A stretch of DNA of 12,833 nucleotides from Hyphomicrobiales bacterium (GCA_017849395.1 JAFIHO010000414.1:1-12833); one strand, 5' to 3'. Counted from the first letter of the stretch, positions 1-7,972 are shown. Notes: a model not told the origin generated them from the letters alone. Program-made: numbers and translations.

Positions 1-1732
1 CGGTCTTTTCGTCCATCTTCTTGCGCAGCAGCCGCGCCAGATCCGCCAGCGGACGTGCGATGCGGCCCAGGCCTTGCGACAAATCATGCACGGCCCGCAT
101 CAACTCCGGCGACAGAGGCGTCACCTCGGCTTCGAGTGTGTAGAACGCATCGCGATCCTCGCTGCGCGCGCGGACATGGCTGTAGGCCAGCGCCAGAAAT
201 ACTTCGCCGGGGCCGCGCGGATTTGTGCCGATGCGCTGGGTCCAGCCTTCGCCCGCCAGCGCGCTGGCCGCCGCCACGGCTTCCTCCAATGCGCTCTGCG
301 CCACCTCGTCATCGGAGATCAGGTCGCGCAGCCGTTCCTCCAGTCCGCGCGCGCGGGTGCGGGCGCGGCCTTCAGGCCCGCGTATCCAGCGGCGCAGTTC
401 AGCCATCTCGCGGCCCGACACAAGCGCCGAAAAGCCGCTGTCGGCCGCGTCGAACAGATGATGGCCTTCGTCAAACACATAGCGCAGGCGTTTTTCGCCC
501 GGCGTATCCGTGGTCTGGTCGGTCGCCAGCCAATCCTGCGCCGCCTGCGCGATCACCAGCGCATGATTGGCGATCACGATGGGCGCATGCCGCGCGCGGC
601 GGATCGCGCGCTCGATGAAACAGATCCGGTAATGCGGGCATGCCGCATAGATGCACTCGCCACGGCGGTCGGTGACGGTGGACAGCGGCATGTAGGCCGC
701 CAGGAAGGCCGGAAAGCCGACGCCTGACAGATCGCCATCCGTGCCGGACGCGATCCAGCGCGCGATCAACCCCAGCGCCACGCTGCGCTGCCCCGGCGCC
801 AGCGCCGTTCTCTTCGCCGCATCTTCAAAATTCAGCAGGCACAGATAATTCTCCCGCCCCTTGCGCACCACGGCCTTTTCGGCGCGCTCGGCGGGATCGG
901 GATAGAGATGCGCGATCTCCTGCACGATCTGGCGCTGCAGATTACGGGTGTAGGTGGATATCCAAAGTCCCGGCCCGTTCTTCTCCGCCCACAGGCTGGC
1001 GGGCGCCAGATACCCCAGCGTCTTTCCGGTTCCCGTGCCCGCTTCCACCAGCGCGATGCGCGGGCTGCCCGCCTGTTCGCGCGGTCCGAAGGCAAAGGTC
1101 GCGGCGCTGCTATAGGCCGCCTGTTCCGGGCGCATCACGCCGACCAGTTTCGCCAGCCGCGCCCGTGCTTCTTCCGGCTCCACCGGCTGTGATCCCGGCG
1201 TACCCACCGGCGCTTCGTCCTCCCATTGGGGCAGGGCCCGCCAGGCTTCCAGTCCCGCGATGGGCGAGCCGTGCGGCGTATCGCCCACAATCGCTCGCAA
1301 CAGCGGCCCCCAGCGCCACCCCGCGCGAGTCAATGTTCCCACCAGCGGCGCGAGCTCCGCGCGCAGGTCCATCGCGCTTACTTCGTCCAGCAATCTCCGT
1401 GCGATGTCATGCAATCGCGCTGCCGCCTCATCGGGCGTGCGCGGGGCGTCCAGTCCCAGCGCCCGCGCCATGCCCAACGCGCTGGGCACGAAGGCCTGTC
1501 CCGGCCGCACGAAAGCGAACAGTTCCAAAAGGTCGAACACCGGCTGTTTCAGCGCGATGCCCAGCCGCCCTGCGACGAAACCGGCATGGACCAACAGCAC
1601 TGCGCCGCTGTCGAACAGGCCGCGTGCTTCGGCCAGCGCAATGCGTCGCGCGCCCCGCGCGTCCGCGACCACCGCGCCGGGCGTTGCCGGAACGAGCGCC
1701 GTCAGGGATTCAAGGGAAATACCGTCCACCAT
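1..1732 (-). CDS. DinG/XPD-family Fe-S ATP-dependent DNA helicase (partial, C-terminus outside window)
   Basis: Superfamily 2 helicase of the XPD/DinG type, a 5'-3' DNA unwinding enzyme. The frame is open for 577 codons from an ATG at 1732 to the window edge, so helicase domain 2 is missing only because the window ends. Visible parts: an N-terminal region of about 210 residues with no recognised catalytic motif, Walker A EAGTGTGKT with Lys237, and the Walker B box DEGH at 421-424. Between them lie four cysteines (298, 360, 365, 371), placed as expected for the 4Fe-4S cluster of XPD/DinG helicases. The start is uncertain: no Shine-Dalgarno is seen before ATG 1732. An in-frame TTG lies 13 codons upstream and a GTG is the next codon. 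It lies 58 bp downstream of the histidine kinase gene on the same strand, so co-transcription is possible. The family call is firm, but the cellular role (repair or R-loop removal) is inferred from the family. Confidence 0.9.
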   Translation of the reverse strand, partial: MVDGISLESLTALVPATPGAVVADARGARRIALAEARGLFDSGAVLLVHAGFVAGRLGIALKQPVFDLLELFAFVRPGQAFVPSALGMARALGLDAPRTPDEAAARLHDIARRLLDEVSAMDLRAELAPLVGTLTRAGWRWGPLLRAIVGDTPHGSPIAGLEAWRALPQWEDEAPVGTPGSQPVEPEEARARLAKLVGVMRPEQAAYSSAATFAFGPREQAGSPRIALVEAGTGTGKTLGYLAPASLWAEKNGPGLWISTYTRNLQRQIVQEIAHLYPDPAERAEKAVVRKGRENYLCLLNFEDAAKRTALAPGQRSVALGLIARWIASGTDGDLSGVGFPAFLAAYMPLSTVTDRRGECIYAACPHYRICFIERAIRRARHAPIVIANHALVIAQAAQDWLATDQTTDTPGEKRLRYVFDEGHHLFDAADSGFSALVSGREMAELRRWIRGPEGRARTRARGLEERLRDLISDDEVAQSALEEAVAAASALAGEGWTQRIGTNPRGPGEVFLALAYSHVRARSEDRDAFYTLEAEVTPLSPELMRAVHDLSQGLGRIARPLADLARLLRKKMDEKT

Positions 1733-1790
1733 GGGCGCGGGATAATGGTCTGCGCCCCCACGAAATCCCAAGCCTTTTTAGGCGGCGATA

Positions 1791-3896
1791 TCAGGATACA
1801 AATGTGTCAGCGCCTGGCGGGCGCAGATGCTCGCTCCACAGGATCTGCGCGGCATTGCGCACGCTGTGGCGGTCCTTTGTCTCGCGCACCGATCGGGAGA
1901 AATGCCGCGCCGCCTGGGTGAAGGCGGAGAGACCGAGCCCGCCCGCCGCGCCGACGATATCCTGGGCGATGCGCGCCGCATCGTCCCATTTGTCCTCGTT
2001 GCAGGCGCTGTTCAACGCCGACATCAGGTCTTCGGCGGTTCCGATATAGCATTGCAGGACTTCCACCAGCGCCTTGGCGCCGCCGACGGACTGTTCCAGC
2101 GCGGAGATCGCGCCGGCATCGATGGCGGGGGCGCTCTCCTGTGTGTTCTCCGTGTCTTCGTCCGGTTTAACGCAGACAGCGTCCAGCGCGCGATACAGCG
2201 GATCGGCTTCTACCGGCCAGCGCAGCACGGTGTCCGTGGCGGCGGGCGTGCGGTCGCCGCGCAGCAACACCGCGACCAGTGGCGCCTGCACGCCTGGGGC
2301 CGCTGCCAGCACATCGGCATCGGCCGCGCCGACAATGATGGCGTCGAAATTCTGGCGCGAGCCGCGCTCGATCGCCTCCGCCAGCGTGGCGGTGATTACA
2401 AGCTTGTTGCCGAAGGGCTCCAGCAGCCGGGCGAAAGTGGCAGGCGCTTCCGCCGCGCGGACACAGGCCAGCAGGGTCAGGCCGGTGGGCGGCGGTTGCT
2501 GGTTCTCGTCGGCGGAAGCTGGCGGGGTTTCCGCGATGCTTCCCGACACGGGCAGGCTGAAGAAGAAATGCGATCCCTCGCCGGGACGGCTTTCAAAGCC
2601 GATCTGGCCATGCGCCTGTTCGATGATGCGCTTGGCCACTGCCAGGCCCAGTCCCGCGCCCTGCTGTCGGCGGGTATAGGATGTGTCGCCGGGCGCGAAG
2701 GGATTGAACAGCCAGTCGGCCGCGTCCGGCGCAATTCCCGGGCCGGTGTCCGACACGGTGAAGCGCACCTGCGCATGACCGTTCGCCTCGATTACATCGA
2801 CATGGATATCGACCAGTCCGCGCTCGGTGAATTTCAGCGCATTGTCGGCCAGTTTCAGCAGCGCCTGCCGCACGCGGCGCGGGTCCGCCGCGACGCGCGG
2901 CAGGTTGGGCGCGGCGCTCAGCGTCAGCCGCAACCGCTTCTCCCAGGCGCGCGATTGCAGCAGCCGGGTCACGGCGCGCGCCGCCTGGGCAGGATCGCAA
3001 TCGCCATCCTCATGCGGCGAGAATTCGTCGCGGGTCAGCGCGATCACATCGTCGATCAGGGTCTGCAGGCCGCGGCCCGCTTCTAGCATCACCTTGACGT
3101 GATCGGCCTGGCGGCGCGGCAGTTCGGCGCGCTCCAGCAATTGCGCCATGCCCAGCAGGGCATTCAGCGGTGTGCGCAGTTCGTGACTCATATTGGCGAT
3201 GAAAGCGCTCTTGATCATGGCGCTGGCCTCGGCGGCGTCACGCTGGACGATCACCTGGCTCTTCTCGCGGCTCAGGCGCGCCACCAATGCGGCATTCTCG
3301 TTGCGCAGCCGCACGCTTTCGTCCAGCAGACGCGCCATGCCGTTGCAATAGCTGATCAGCACAGCGCCGAAGAAGCCCACCAGCGCCGCGGCCAGGGTGG
3401 CGTAAAGTCCGCCATGCCACAGCAGCATCGCGATCAGCGGCAGCAGCGAAGCGCAGCAATGCACCGCATAGGCCGGGCGATGCGCGGAACGGGCGATGAA
3501 TTCCGCCGCCGCCACGCCCAGGAAGGCCAGAACCAGATAGGCCTGGGCCGGAAAGGAATCCCACACGAACCATAAACAGGCGCCCAGGCCCCAGACCGCG
3601 CCCGCGATGGCCGACAGGAACGTATAGCGGCGCGCCCAGAAAGCGGGATCGCTGCCGGGCGGGCGGTTATGATAGGCGGTGGTAAGCTGTTCGGCCGCGA
3701 TGACCACACCGATCTGCAGCAGCAACGGAACCAGCGGCAGGAAACCCGGCGGATGCGACGCCATGAAGCTGGCGGGCAGGCACAGGACGGCAAAGGGCAG
3801 GGACAGATAGTGCCGCCCCATGGCAAAAAGAATATCGATGCGGCCGGCGAATATCGCCTCCGCCTTTTCCCCAGGTGCCAGATTATCCACGGCCAT
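1791..3896 (-). CDS. Six-TM hybrid-like sensor histidine kinase with degenerate receiver and Hpt-like domains
   Basis: Membrane sensor kinase of 701 aa. About six hydrophobic segments fill residues 32-185, followed by a short coiled stretch (190-228). The DHp H-box has phospho-acceptor His238 (SHELRTP). The ATPase domain has an N-box with Asn352, G1 DTGPGI at 383-388 and G2 GAGLGL at 413-418, so the kinase core looks active. Residues about 471-575 fold-match a receiver, but the usual acidic pair, phospho-Asp (Gly523 at the expected place) and Lys-Pro motif are absent. Residues about 592-690 resemble an Hpt domain (AQDIVGAAGGLG), but the expected His is Gln645. The signal sensed and the partner regulator are unknown. 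The start has a good AAGGA seven bases upstream. It is divergent from lysS with a 69-bp gap. Kinase identity is certain; the two C-terminal assignments rest on motif alignment by eye. Confidence 0.92.
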   Translation of the reverse strand: MAVDNLAPGEKAEAIFAGRIDILFAMGRHYLSLPFAVLCLPASFMASHPPGFLPLVPLLLQIGVVIAAEQLTTAYHNRPPGSDPAFWARRYTFLSAIAGAVWGLGACLWFVWDSFPAQAYLVLAFLGVAAAEFIARSAHRPAYAVHCCASLLPLIAMLLWHGGLYATLAAALVGFFGAVLISYCNGMARLLDESVRLRNENAALVARLSREKSQVIVQRDAAEASAMIKSAFIANMSHELRTPLNALLGMAQLLERAELPRRQADHVKVMLEAGRGLQTLIDDVIALTRDEFSPHEDGDCDPAQAARAVTRLLQSRAWEKRLRLTLSAAPNLPRVAADPRRVRQALLKLADNALKFTERGLVDIHVDVIEANGHAQVRFTVSDTGPGIAPDAADWLFNPFAPGDTSYTRRQQGAGLGLAVAKRIIEQAHGQIGFESRPGEGSHFFFSLPVSGSIAETPPASADENQQPPPTGLTLLACVRAAEAPATFARLLEPFGNKLVITATLAEAIERGSRQNFDAIIVGAADADVLAAAPGVQAPLVAVLLRGDRTPAATDTVLRWPVEADPLYRALDAVCVKPDEDTENTQESAPAIDAGAISALEQSVGGAKALVEVLQCYIGTAEDLMSALNSACNEDKWDDAARIAQDIVGAAGGLGLSAFTQAARHFSRSVRETKDRHSVRNAAQILWSEHLRPPGADTFVS

Positions 3897-3903
3897 TGCG
3901 CTA

Positions 3904-3908
3904 TCCTT
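3904..3908 (-). promoter_or_regulatory. Ribosome binding site of the histidine kinase gene
   Basis: On the minus strand AAGGA lies seven bases before the ATG at 3896. It supports this start over internal methionines. Confidence 0.6.
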
Positions 3909-3965
3909 AAGTAAATCCTAGCTTTCGCGCCCTTTCAAAACGCTTAAACCGTCCGTCAACGAAAG

Positions 3966-5570
3966 ATGAATTCCCCCGTGAAACCGACCCGCGAACAGGC
4001 GCTTGCCGCCAAGGCCTGGCCCTTTGAAGAGGCTCGCAAGCTTCTGGCCCGCATCGAGCGCCGCCGTTCCGCCGGGCAGCCGGTCGAGAGTGTGCTGTTC
4101 GAGACCGGCTATGGCCCCTCCGGCCTGCCCCATATCGGCACCTTCGGCGAGGTGGCGCGGACATCCTGGGTGCGCCGCGCCTTCGAGGCGATGAGCGATG
4201 TGCCCACGCGCCTGCTTGCCTTCTCCGACGACATGGATGGATTGCGCAAGGTGCCGGACAATGTGCCCAATGCGGAGATGCTGCGCGGCTATCTCGACAA
4301 GCCGCTGACCAGCGTACCCGACCCGTTCGGCACCCATGACAGTTTCGGCGCGCATAACAATGCGCGGCTGAAGACCTTCCTGGACAATGCGGGCTTCACC
4401 TACGAATTCGCCAGCAGCACCGACTATTACAAATCCGGCCGTTTCGATTCCGCGCTGCTGACGCTGCTGCAGAATTATGAAGCGGTGATGCAGATCGTGC
4501 TGCCTACACTGGGCGAGGAGCGCCGCGCCACCTATTCGCCGTTCCTGCCGGTGTCGCCCAAGTCCGGCAAGGTGCTGCAGGTGCCGCTGAAGGAATGGAA
4601 CAAGGCGAAGGGCACCATCGTGTTCGAGGATGAAGGCACTCTCACGGAGTTGCCGGTCACCGGCGGCCATGTGAAGTGCCAGTGGAAGGCCGATTGGGCG
4701 ATGCGCTGGTTCGCGCTGGGCGTGGATTACGAAATGGCGGGCAAGGACCTGATTTCGTCCGTCGAACTGTCATCGAAGATCGTCCAGGCGCTCGGCGGCC
4801 TGCCGCCGGAAGGCTTCAATTACGAACTGTTCCTGGATGAAGAGGGCCAGAAGATTTCCAAGTCCAAGGGCAATGGCCTGTCGGTGGACGAATGGCTGAC
4901 CTATGGCACCCAGGAAAGCCTGGCGCTGTTCATGTTCCAGAAGCCGCGCACCGCCAAAAGGCTCTATTTCGACCAGATTCCCAAGATGGTCGATGACTAT
5001 GTCGCGTTTCTGGAATCCTATCACTCCAGCGAAACCGGTGCCGAACAGAAGCTGGAAAATCCAGTGTGGCACCTCCATGCGGGCAATCCGCCGGATGAGC
5101 GCTATCCCGTCAGCTTCGCGCTGCTGCTCAATCTCGTGTCAGCCTCCAACGCGCATAACCGCGATGTATTGTGGGGTTTCATCCGCGCCTATGCGCCCGG
5201 CGCGTCACCGGAAGCGAATCCGGGACTTGAGAAGCTGGTCGGCTATGCGATCCGTTATTACGAGGATTTCGTGAAGCCCGCGAAGAAATATCGCGCGCCC
5301 ACCGACCAGGAGCGCAAGGCGCTGGAGGATCTCGCCGCGCAGCTGGGAAAGCTTGGCGACGAACGCGACAGCACTGCCGTGCAGAATGTGGTCTATGAAG
5401 TCGGCAAGAGCCACGGTTTCGAGCCTCTGCGCGCCTGGTTCGCCGCGCTCTACGAAGTTCTGTTCGGCCAGACACAGGGGCCACGTTTTGGCTCTTTCGC
5501 CGCGCTGTTCGGCTGCGCGGAGACGGCGGCGCTGAGCGGCCGCGCCTTGGCTGGAGACATCACCGCTTGA
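3966..5570 (+). CDS. lysS: Class I lysyl-tRNA synthetase
   Basis: Cytoplasmic enzyme that charges tRNA-Lys with lysine at the cost of ATP. It is the class I form (also called LysK), typical of archaea, spirochaetes and many alphaproteobacteria, and unrelated to the class II enzyme of E. coli. The 534-residue length is normal. The Rossmann signature HIGT is at 56-59 in the context GPSGLPHIGTFGEVART, and the KMSKS-type loop is KISKSKG at 296-302. The C-terminal part (about 340-534) fits the helical anticodon-binding region. The ATG at 3966 gives the expected N-terminus, but its Shine-Dalgarno is poor (only GAAAG directly before it). The 69-bp gap to the divergent kinase gene shows no convincing -35/-10 pair. 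A TPR-like gene overlaps its stop codon. Confidence 0.97.
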   Translation: MNSPVKPTREQALAAKAWPFEEARKLLARIERRRSAGQPVESVLFETGYGPSGLPHIGTFGEVARTSWVRRAFEAMSDVPTRLLAFSDDMDGLRKVPDNVPNAEMLRGYLDKPLTSVPDPFGTHDSFGAHNNARLKTFLDNAGFTYEFASSTDYYKSGRFDSALLTLLQNYEAVMQIVLPTLGEERRATYSPFLPVSPKSGKVLQVPLKEWNKAKGTIVFEDEGTLTELPVTGGHVKCQWKADWAMRWFALGVDYEMAGKDLISSVELSSKIVQALGGLPPEGFNYELFLDEEGQKISKSKGNGLSVDEWLTYGTQESLALFMFQKPRTAKRLYFDQIPKMVDDYVAFLESYHSSETGAEQKLENPVWHLHAGNPPDERYPVSFALLLNLVSASNAHNRDVLWGFIRAYAPGASPEANPGLEKLVGYAIRYYEDFVKPAKKYRAPTDQERKALEDLAAQLGKLGDERDSTAVQNVVYEVGKSHGFEPLRAWFAALYEVLFGQTQGPRFGSFAALFGCAETAALSGRALAGDITA

Positions 5571-6328
5571 GGCGCGGCGCGTTCCTGCTGATCTGGGCGC
5601 TGTTGCCGGCGCCCGCCGCTGCCGATCCTCTTTACGACATCTATGCTGATGGTCGTTATGCCGAGGCGATACGCGCCGGAGAGGCCGCAGGCACAGCGTC
5701 CGGCTATGCCATCGCGGCGCGCGCCATTCTGGCCGAGGCGGTGCAGAAGCCGGAGCCCTGCATGCCCTGTTTCGAGCGCGCCGAAGCGTTTGCCCGCCGC
5801 GCTATCGCCGCCGATCCCGCCTATGCCGAAGGTCAGGTCTGGCTCGCGGTGGCGTTGGGGCAGGAGACGCGCATCACCGGTCCGCTGGTATCGCGGCTGC
5901 AAGGCCGTCCGGAGGAAGCGAAGAACGCCATCGACGCGGCGCTGAAGGCCGATCCGAAGAATCCCTACGCGCTGGCCGCGCTCGGCGGCTGGAATATCGA
6001 GATCGTGCGGCTGGGCGGCAGCTTCCTGGCGCGCAAGATATTCGGCGCCAGCGAGGCCGCAGGCCTGGCGCTGTTCGAAAAGGCGATTGCAGCGGCGCCT
6101 GGCAATGTCGCGGTTCATTACCAGGTGGCGCTCTCGCTCGCAGGCTACGATCGCGCGCGTTTCGAATCCCGTATCCGCGCCCGGCTGGAGGCGGCGGTGA
6201 ATGCCACGCCCGCCACGGCCCATGAACGCTTCGTGCGCAGCCGCGCCGCCGATCTGCTGGAGCTGCTCAAGGCGGGTGATGCAGCGATTTTTGCCGCGCG
6301 GGTACACAGATATCAGGGGTATCCCTGA
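5567..6328 (+). CDS. Secreted TPR-like repeat protein
   Basis: Protein of 253 aa beginning at TTG; the start overlaps the lysS stop in the four bases TTGA, which suggests translational coupling. GGAG lies ten bases upstream. The N-terminus is a signal peptide: MRRG, a hydrophobic core, then a likely cut after Ala19 (PAPAAA-DP), so the product should be periplasmic. The mature part is helix-rich with TPR-like stretches around 66-100, 115-145 and 163-190, which have the usual small-residue pattern and proline ends (AADP, KADP, AAAP). A CMPC pair (Cys65, Cys68) could form a disulfide or bind metal. No catalytic motif is recognised. TPR proteins usually hold protein partners; the partner is unknown. 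Its coupling to lysS does not by itself indicate a role in translation. Confidence 0.85.
   Translation: MRRGAFLLIWALLPAPAAADPLYDIYADGRYAEAIRAGEAAGTASGYAIAARAILAEAVQKPEPCMPCFERAEAFARRAIAADPAYAEGQVWLAVALGQETRITGPLVSRLQGRPEEAKNAIDAALKADPKNPYALAALGGWNIEIVRLGGSFLARKIFGASEAAGLALFEKAIAAAPGNVAVHYQVALSLAGYDRARFESRIRARLEAAVNATPATAHERFVRSRAADLLELLKAGDAAIFAARVHRYQGYP
6313..6328. terminator. Hairpin spanning the stop codon of the TPR gene (weak terminator candidate)
   Basis: TCAGGG at 6313-6318 and CCCTGA at 6323-6328 form a perfect 6-bp stem with the loop GTAT; the right arm contains the TGA stop. A second hairpin follows at 6357-6373 (GCAGGA, loop TCGGC, TCCTGC). Neither has a T-run, so intrinsic termination is doubtful. 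They lie between convergent genes, where termination would be expected. Confidence 0.3.
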
Positions 6329-6403
6329 ATTGTGAGAATGGCGGCGATGGCTTTGCGCAGGATCGGCTCCTGCCAGGATGCATCCGCCGCTGGCTCAAGG
6401 CGG

Positions 6404-7300
6404 TTACGGCGACGCGGAAAAATCGGCACCGCTGTCCTTCCCGGCTTTTTGACCAATGCCCGCCACCGATCCCAGGGATGCGGCGATCACACAGACAATG
6501 GCGGCGCACTGCATCAGCGACAGACGCTCGTCCAGCATCAGAAGCCCGAACATCGCCGCGATGGCGGGCTCAGCGCTCATCAATATGCCGAAGGTTCGTT
6601 GCGGCAGCCGCTTCAGCGCAACCATCTCCAGCGTATAGGGCAGGGCGCTCGACAAGACAGCCACCGCCACGGCGCGCGGCAACAGTGAGATATCAAGCAG
6701 GCGCGATCCTGCCGTCGCGATCCCCACCGGCAGCACCACCAGCGCTGCCACGCATAGGCCCAATGCTGCGGCACGCGCAGAGCCCAGAATGCTGGCGCGC
6801 TTGCCGAACACGATATAGAGCGCCCAGCACGCGCCCGCTGCCAGCGCATAGGCAACGCCTTCGGGGTCCACATGCGCGGCTGCGCCCGGCGCATGCATCA
6901 AGGCGATCCCCAGCACCGCCAGCCCCACCCAAAGCAGATCGAGCAGGCGATGCGAGGCAAGGACCGCCACCGCCAGCGGCCCGGTGAACTCCAGCGCCAC
7001 CGCCACGCCGAGCGGAATGGTGCGCAGCGCCGCGTAAAAGCAGAGATTCATGATCCCCAGCGCCGCGCCGTAAGGCAGCACCAGCCGCCATTCGCGCCAC
7101 GCAACCGGCGAGCGCCAGGGCCGCAGCACGGCCATCAGGATCGCGGCCGCCAGCACCACGCGCAATGTCACCGCGCCCGGTGCTCCCACGGCGGCGAACA
7201 TGTCCTTGGCCAGCGCAGCTCCGACCTGGATGGAAGCCATCGCCGTCAGCGCCAGGCCGACAGGTCCCGCCTTTCCACCGGCTAGGCGCTGTTCGTCCAT
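6404..7300 (-). CDS. rhtA: RhtA-type threonine/homoserine exporter (EamA/DMT family)
   Basis: Inner-membrane exporter of 298 aa from the drug/metabolite transporter superfamily, with about ten TM helices arranged as two EamA repeats (about 12-137 and 148-281). It matches E. coli RhtA closely in remembered motifs: MASIQ at 21-25, LEFTGPLAVA at 103-112, GACWALYI at 156-163, LPY.LEM.AL at 220-229 and RTFG.LMS.EPA.AA at 235-249. RhtA exports threonine, homoserine and related amino acids or analogues; the exact substrate here is inferred. The ATG at 7300 lies seven bases after the stop of the S24 repressor gene, so the two are surely co-transcribed. No clear Shine-Dalgarno is visible, consistent with coupled translation. 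It converges on the TPR gene with 75 bp between stops. Confidence 0.92.
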   Translation of the reverse strand: MDEQRLAGGKAGPVGLALTAMASIQVGAALAKDMFAAVGAPGAVTLRVVLAAAILMAVLRPWRSPVAWREWRLVLPYGAALGIMNLCFYAALRTIPLGVAVALEFTGPLAVAVLASHRLLDLLWVGLAVLGIALMHAPGAAAHVDPEGVAYALAAGACWALYIVFGKRASILGSARAAALGLCVAALVVLPVGIATAGSRLLDISLLPRAVAVAVLSSALPYTLEMVALKRLPQRTFGILMSAEPAIAAMFGLLMLDERLSLMQCAAIVCVIAASLGSVAGIGQKAGKDSGADFSASP

Positions 7301-7307
7301 GTGCCGG

Positions 7308-7940
7308 TTACTGGCTCGCCCAGATGATGCGATGCACGAAGGCGACTTCGCCCAGCGGATAGCTCATATCCTCGAAGGCGGGATTGAAGGATTTCAGTTC
7401 GATGCGCTGCGCCGTCATGCGGCCAAGCTGTTTGGCCATCACTTCCCCGGCATGGGTCTTCACCACCACGCGGTCGCCGCGCCTGAGGCTGCCGGTGGGC
7501 GACACCACGATGCGATCGCCATCGCGATAGACCGGCAGCATGGAATCGCCGGTGATCTCCAACGCATAACAATGCTCCCCCGACAGTTCGGGAAAGGCGA
7601 TCTCTTCCCATCCCGATCCGGCGGGAAATCCGGCATCGTCGAAATAACCCTTGCTGCCCGCCTGGGCCATGCCGATCAACGGCACCATGCGGCTGCGCGC
7701 CATATGTGCGTCGCCCGCCACCAGCGCGACAAAATCCTCCAGGCTGGAGCCGGTGGCAGCCAGCACCTTGGCCAGGCTTTCGGTCGACGGCCAGCGCAGC
7801 TTGCCATTGGCCGCGCCGCGCTTGCTTTTGTTGAATGTGGTGGGGTCTAACCCGGCGAGCTTGGCCAGACCGGAGGGCGACATGCCATGCCGGGCGGCAA
7901 GTGCGTCGATGGCGCGCCAGATCTGCGGGTGGGTCAGCAT
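7308..7940 (-). CDS. HTH / S24 (LexA-like) autocleavable-type transcriptional repressor
   Basis: DNA-binding regulator of 210 aa. The N-terminal helix-turn-helix lies at about 8-64 (MSPSGLAKLAGLDPTTFNKS region). The C-terminal S24 peptidase fold covers about 85-208. The catalytic dyad is Ser133 (GDSMLP) and Lys170 (VMAKQL), 37 residues apart as in LexA (Ser119/Lys156). An Ala94-Gly95 bond sits 38 residues before the serine, close to the LexA cleavage-site spacing, so self-cleavage is plausible but unproven. The N-terminus MLTHPQIW fits the family. There is no Shine-Dalgarno, and a TAATCT -10-like element ends only 12 bases from the ATG, so the mRNA may be nearly leaderless. It is divergent from pyrD and leads directly into rhtA. 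The two palindromes at 7959-7990 are its likely operators. Confidence 0.9.
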   Translation of the reverse strand: MLTHPQIWRAIDALAARHGMSPSGLAKLAGLDPTTFNKSKRGAANGKLRWPSTESLAKVLAATGSSLEDFVALVAGDAHMARSRMVPLIGMAQAGSKGYFDDAGFPAGSGWEEIAFPELSGEHCYALEITGDSMLPVYRDGDRIVVSPTGSLRRGDRVVVKTHAGEVMAKQLGRMTAQRIELKSFNPAFEDMSYPLGEVAFVHRIIWASQ

Positions 7941-7958
7941 ATCAGGGTTAAGAGATTA

Positions 7959-7969
7959 GGAATCATTCC
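7959..7969. promoter_or_regulatory. Palindromic operator candidate 1, GGAAT-C-ATTCC
   Basis: Perfect 5-bp inverted repeat around one base. It abuts a TAATCT -10-like element (minus strand, 7958-7953) of the S24 repressor gene. It also contains a GAATC, that is a GANTC site, the target of CcrM methylase in alphaproteobacteria. Binding by the S24 repressor is inferred from position. Confidence 0.6.
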
Positions 7970-7972
7970 GGG

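Noticed and set aside
1769..1782. GCCT-TTTT-AGGC palindrome between the kinase and helicase genes
   Set aside because: The stem is only 4 bp with the T-run in the loop, so it is not a credible terminator.
1827..3086. 419-codon open frame on the plus strand
   Set aside because: Antisense shadow of the histidine kinase, whose catalytic motifs are clear on the minus strand.
3883..3891. DnaA-box-like TTATCCACG
   Set aside because: A single near-match inside the kinase start; no cluster or AT-rich element that would suggest an origin.
3907..3921. CtrA-site-like TTAA-N7-CTAG between the kinase gene and lysS
   Set aside because: Only the first half fits TTAA-N7-TTAA; the second half matches two of four bases.
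3918..4670. 250-codon open frame on the minus strand
   Set aside because: Antisense to the start of lysS, where the HIGT motif fixes the real frame.
5450..6307. 285-codon open frame on the minus strand
   Set aside because: Antisense to the TPR gene and the lysS end; Arg/Gly/His-rich with no recognisable domain.
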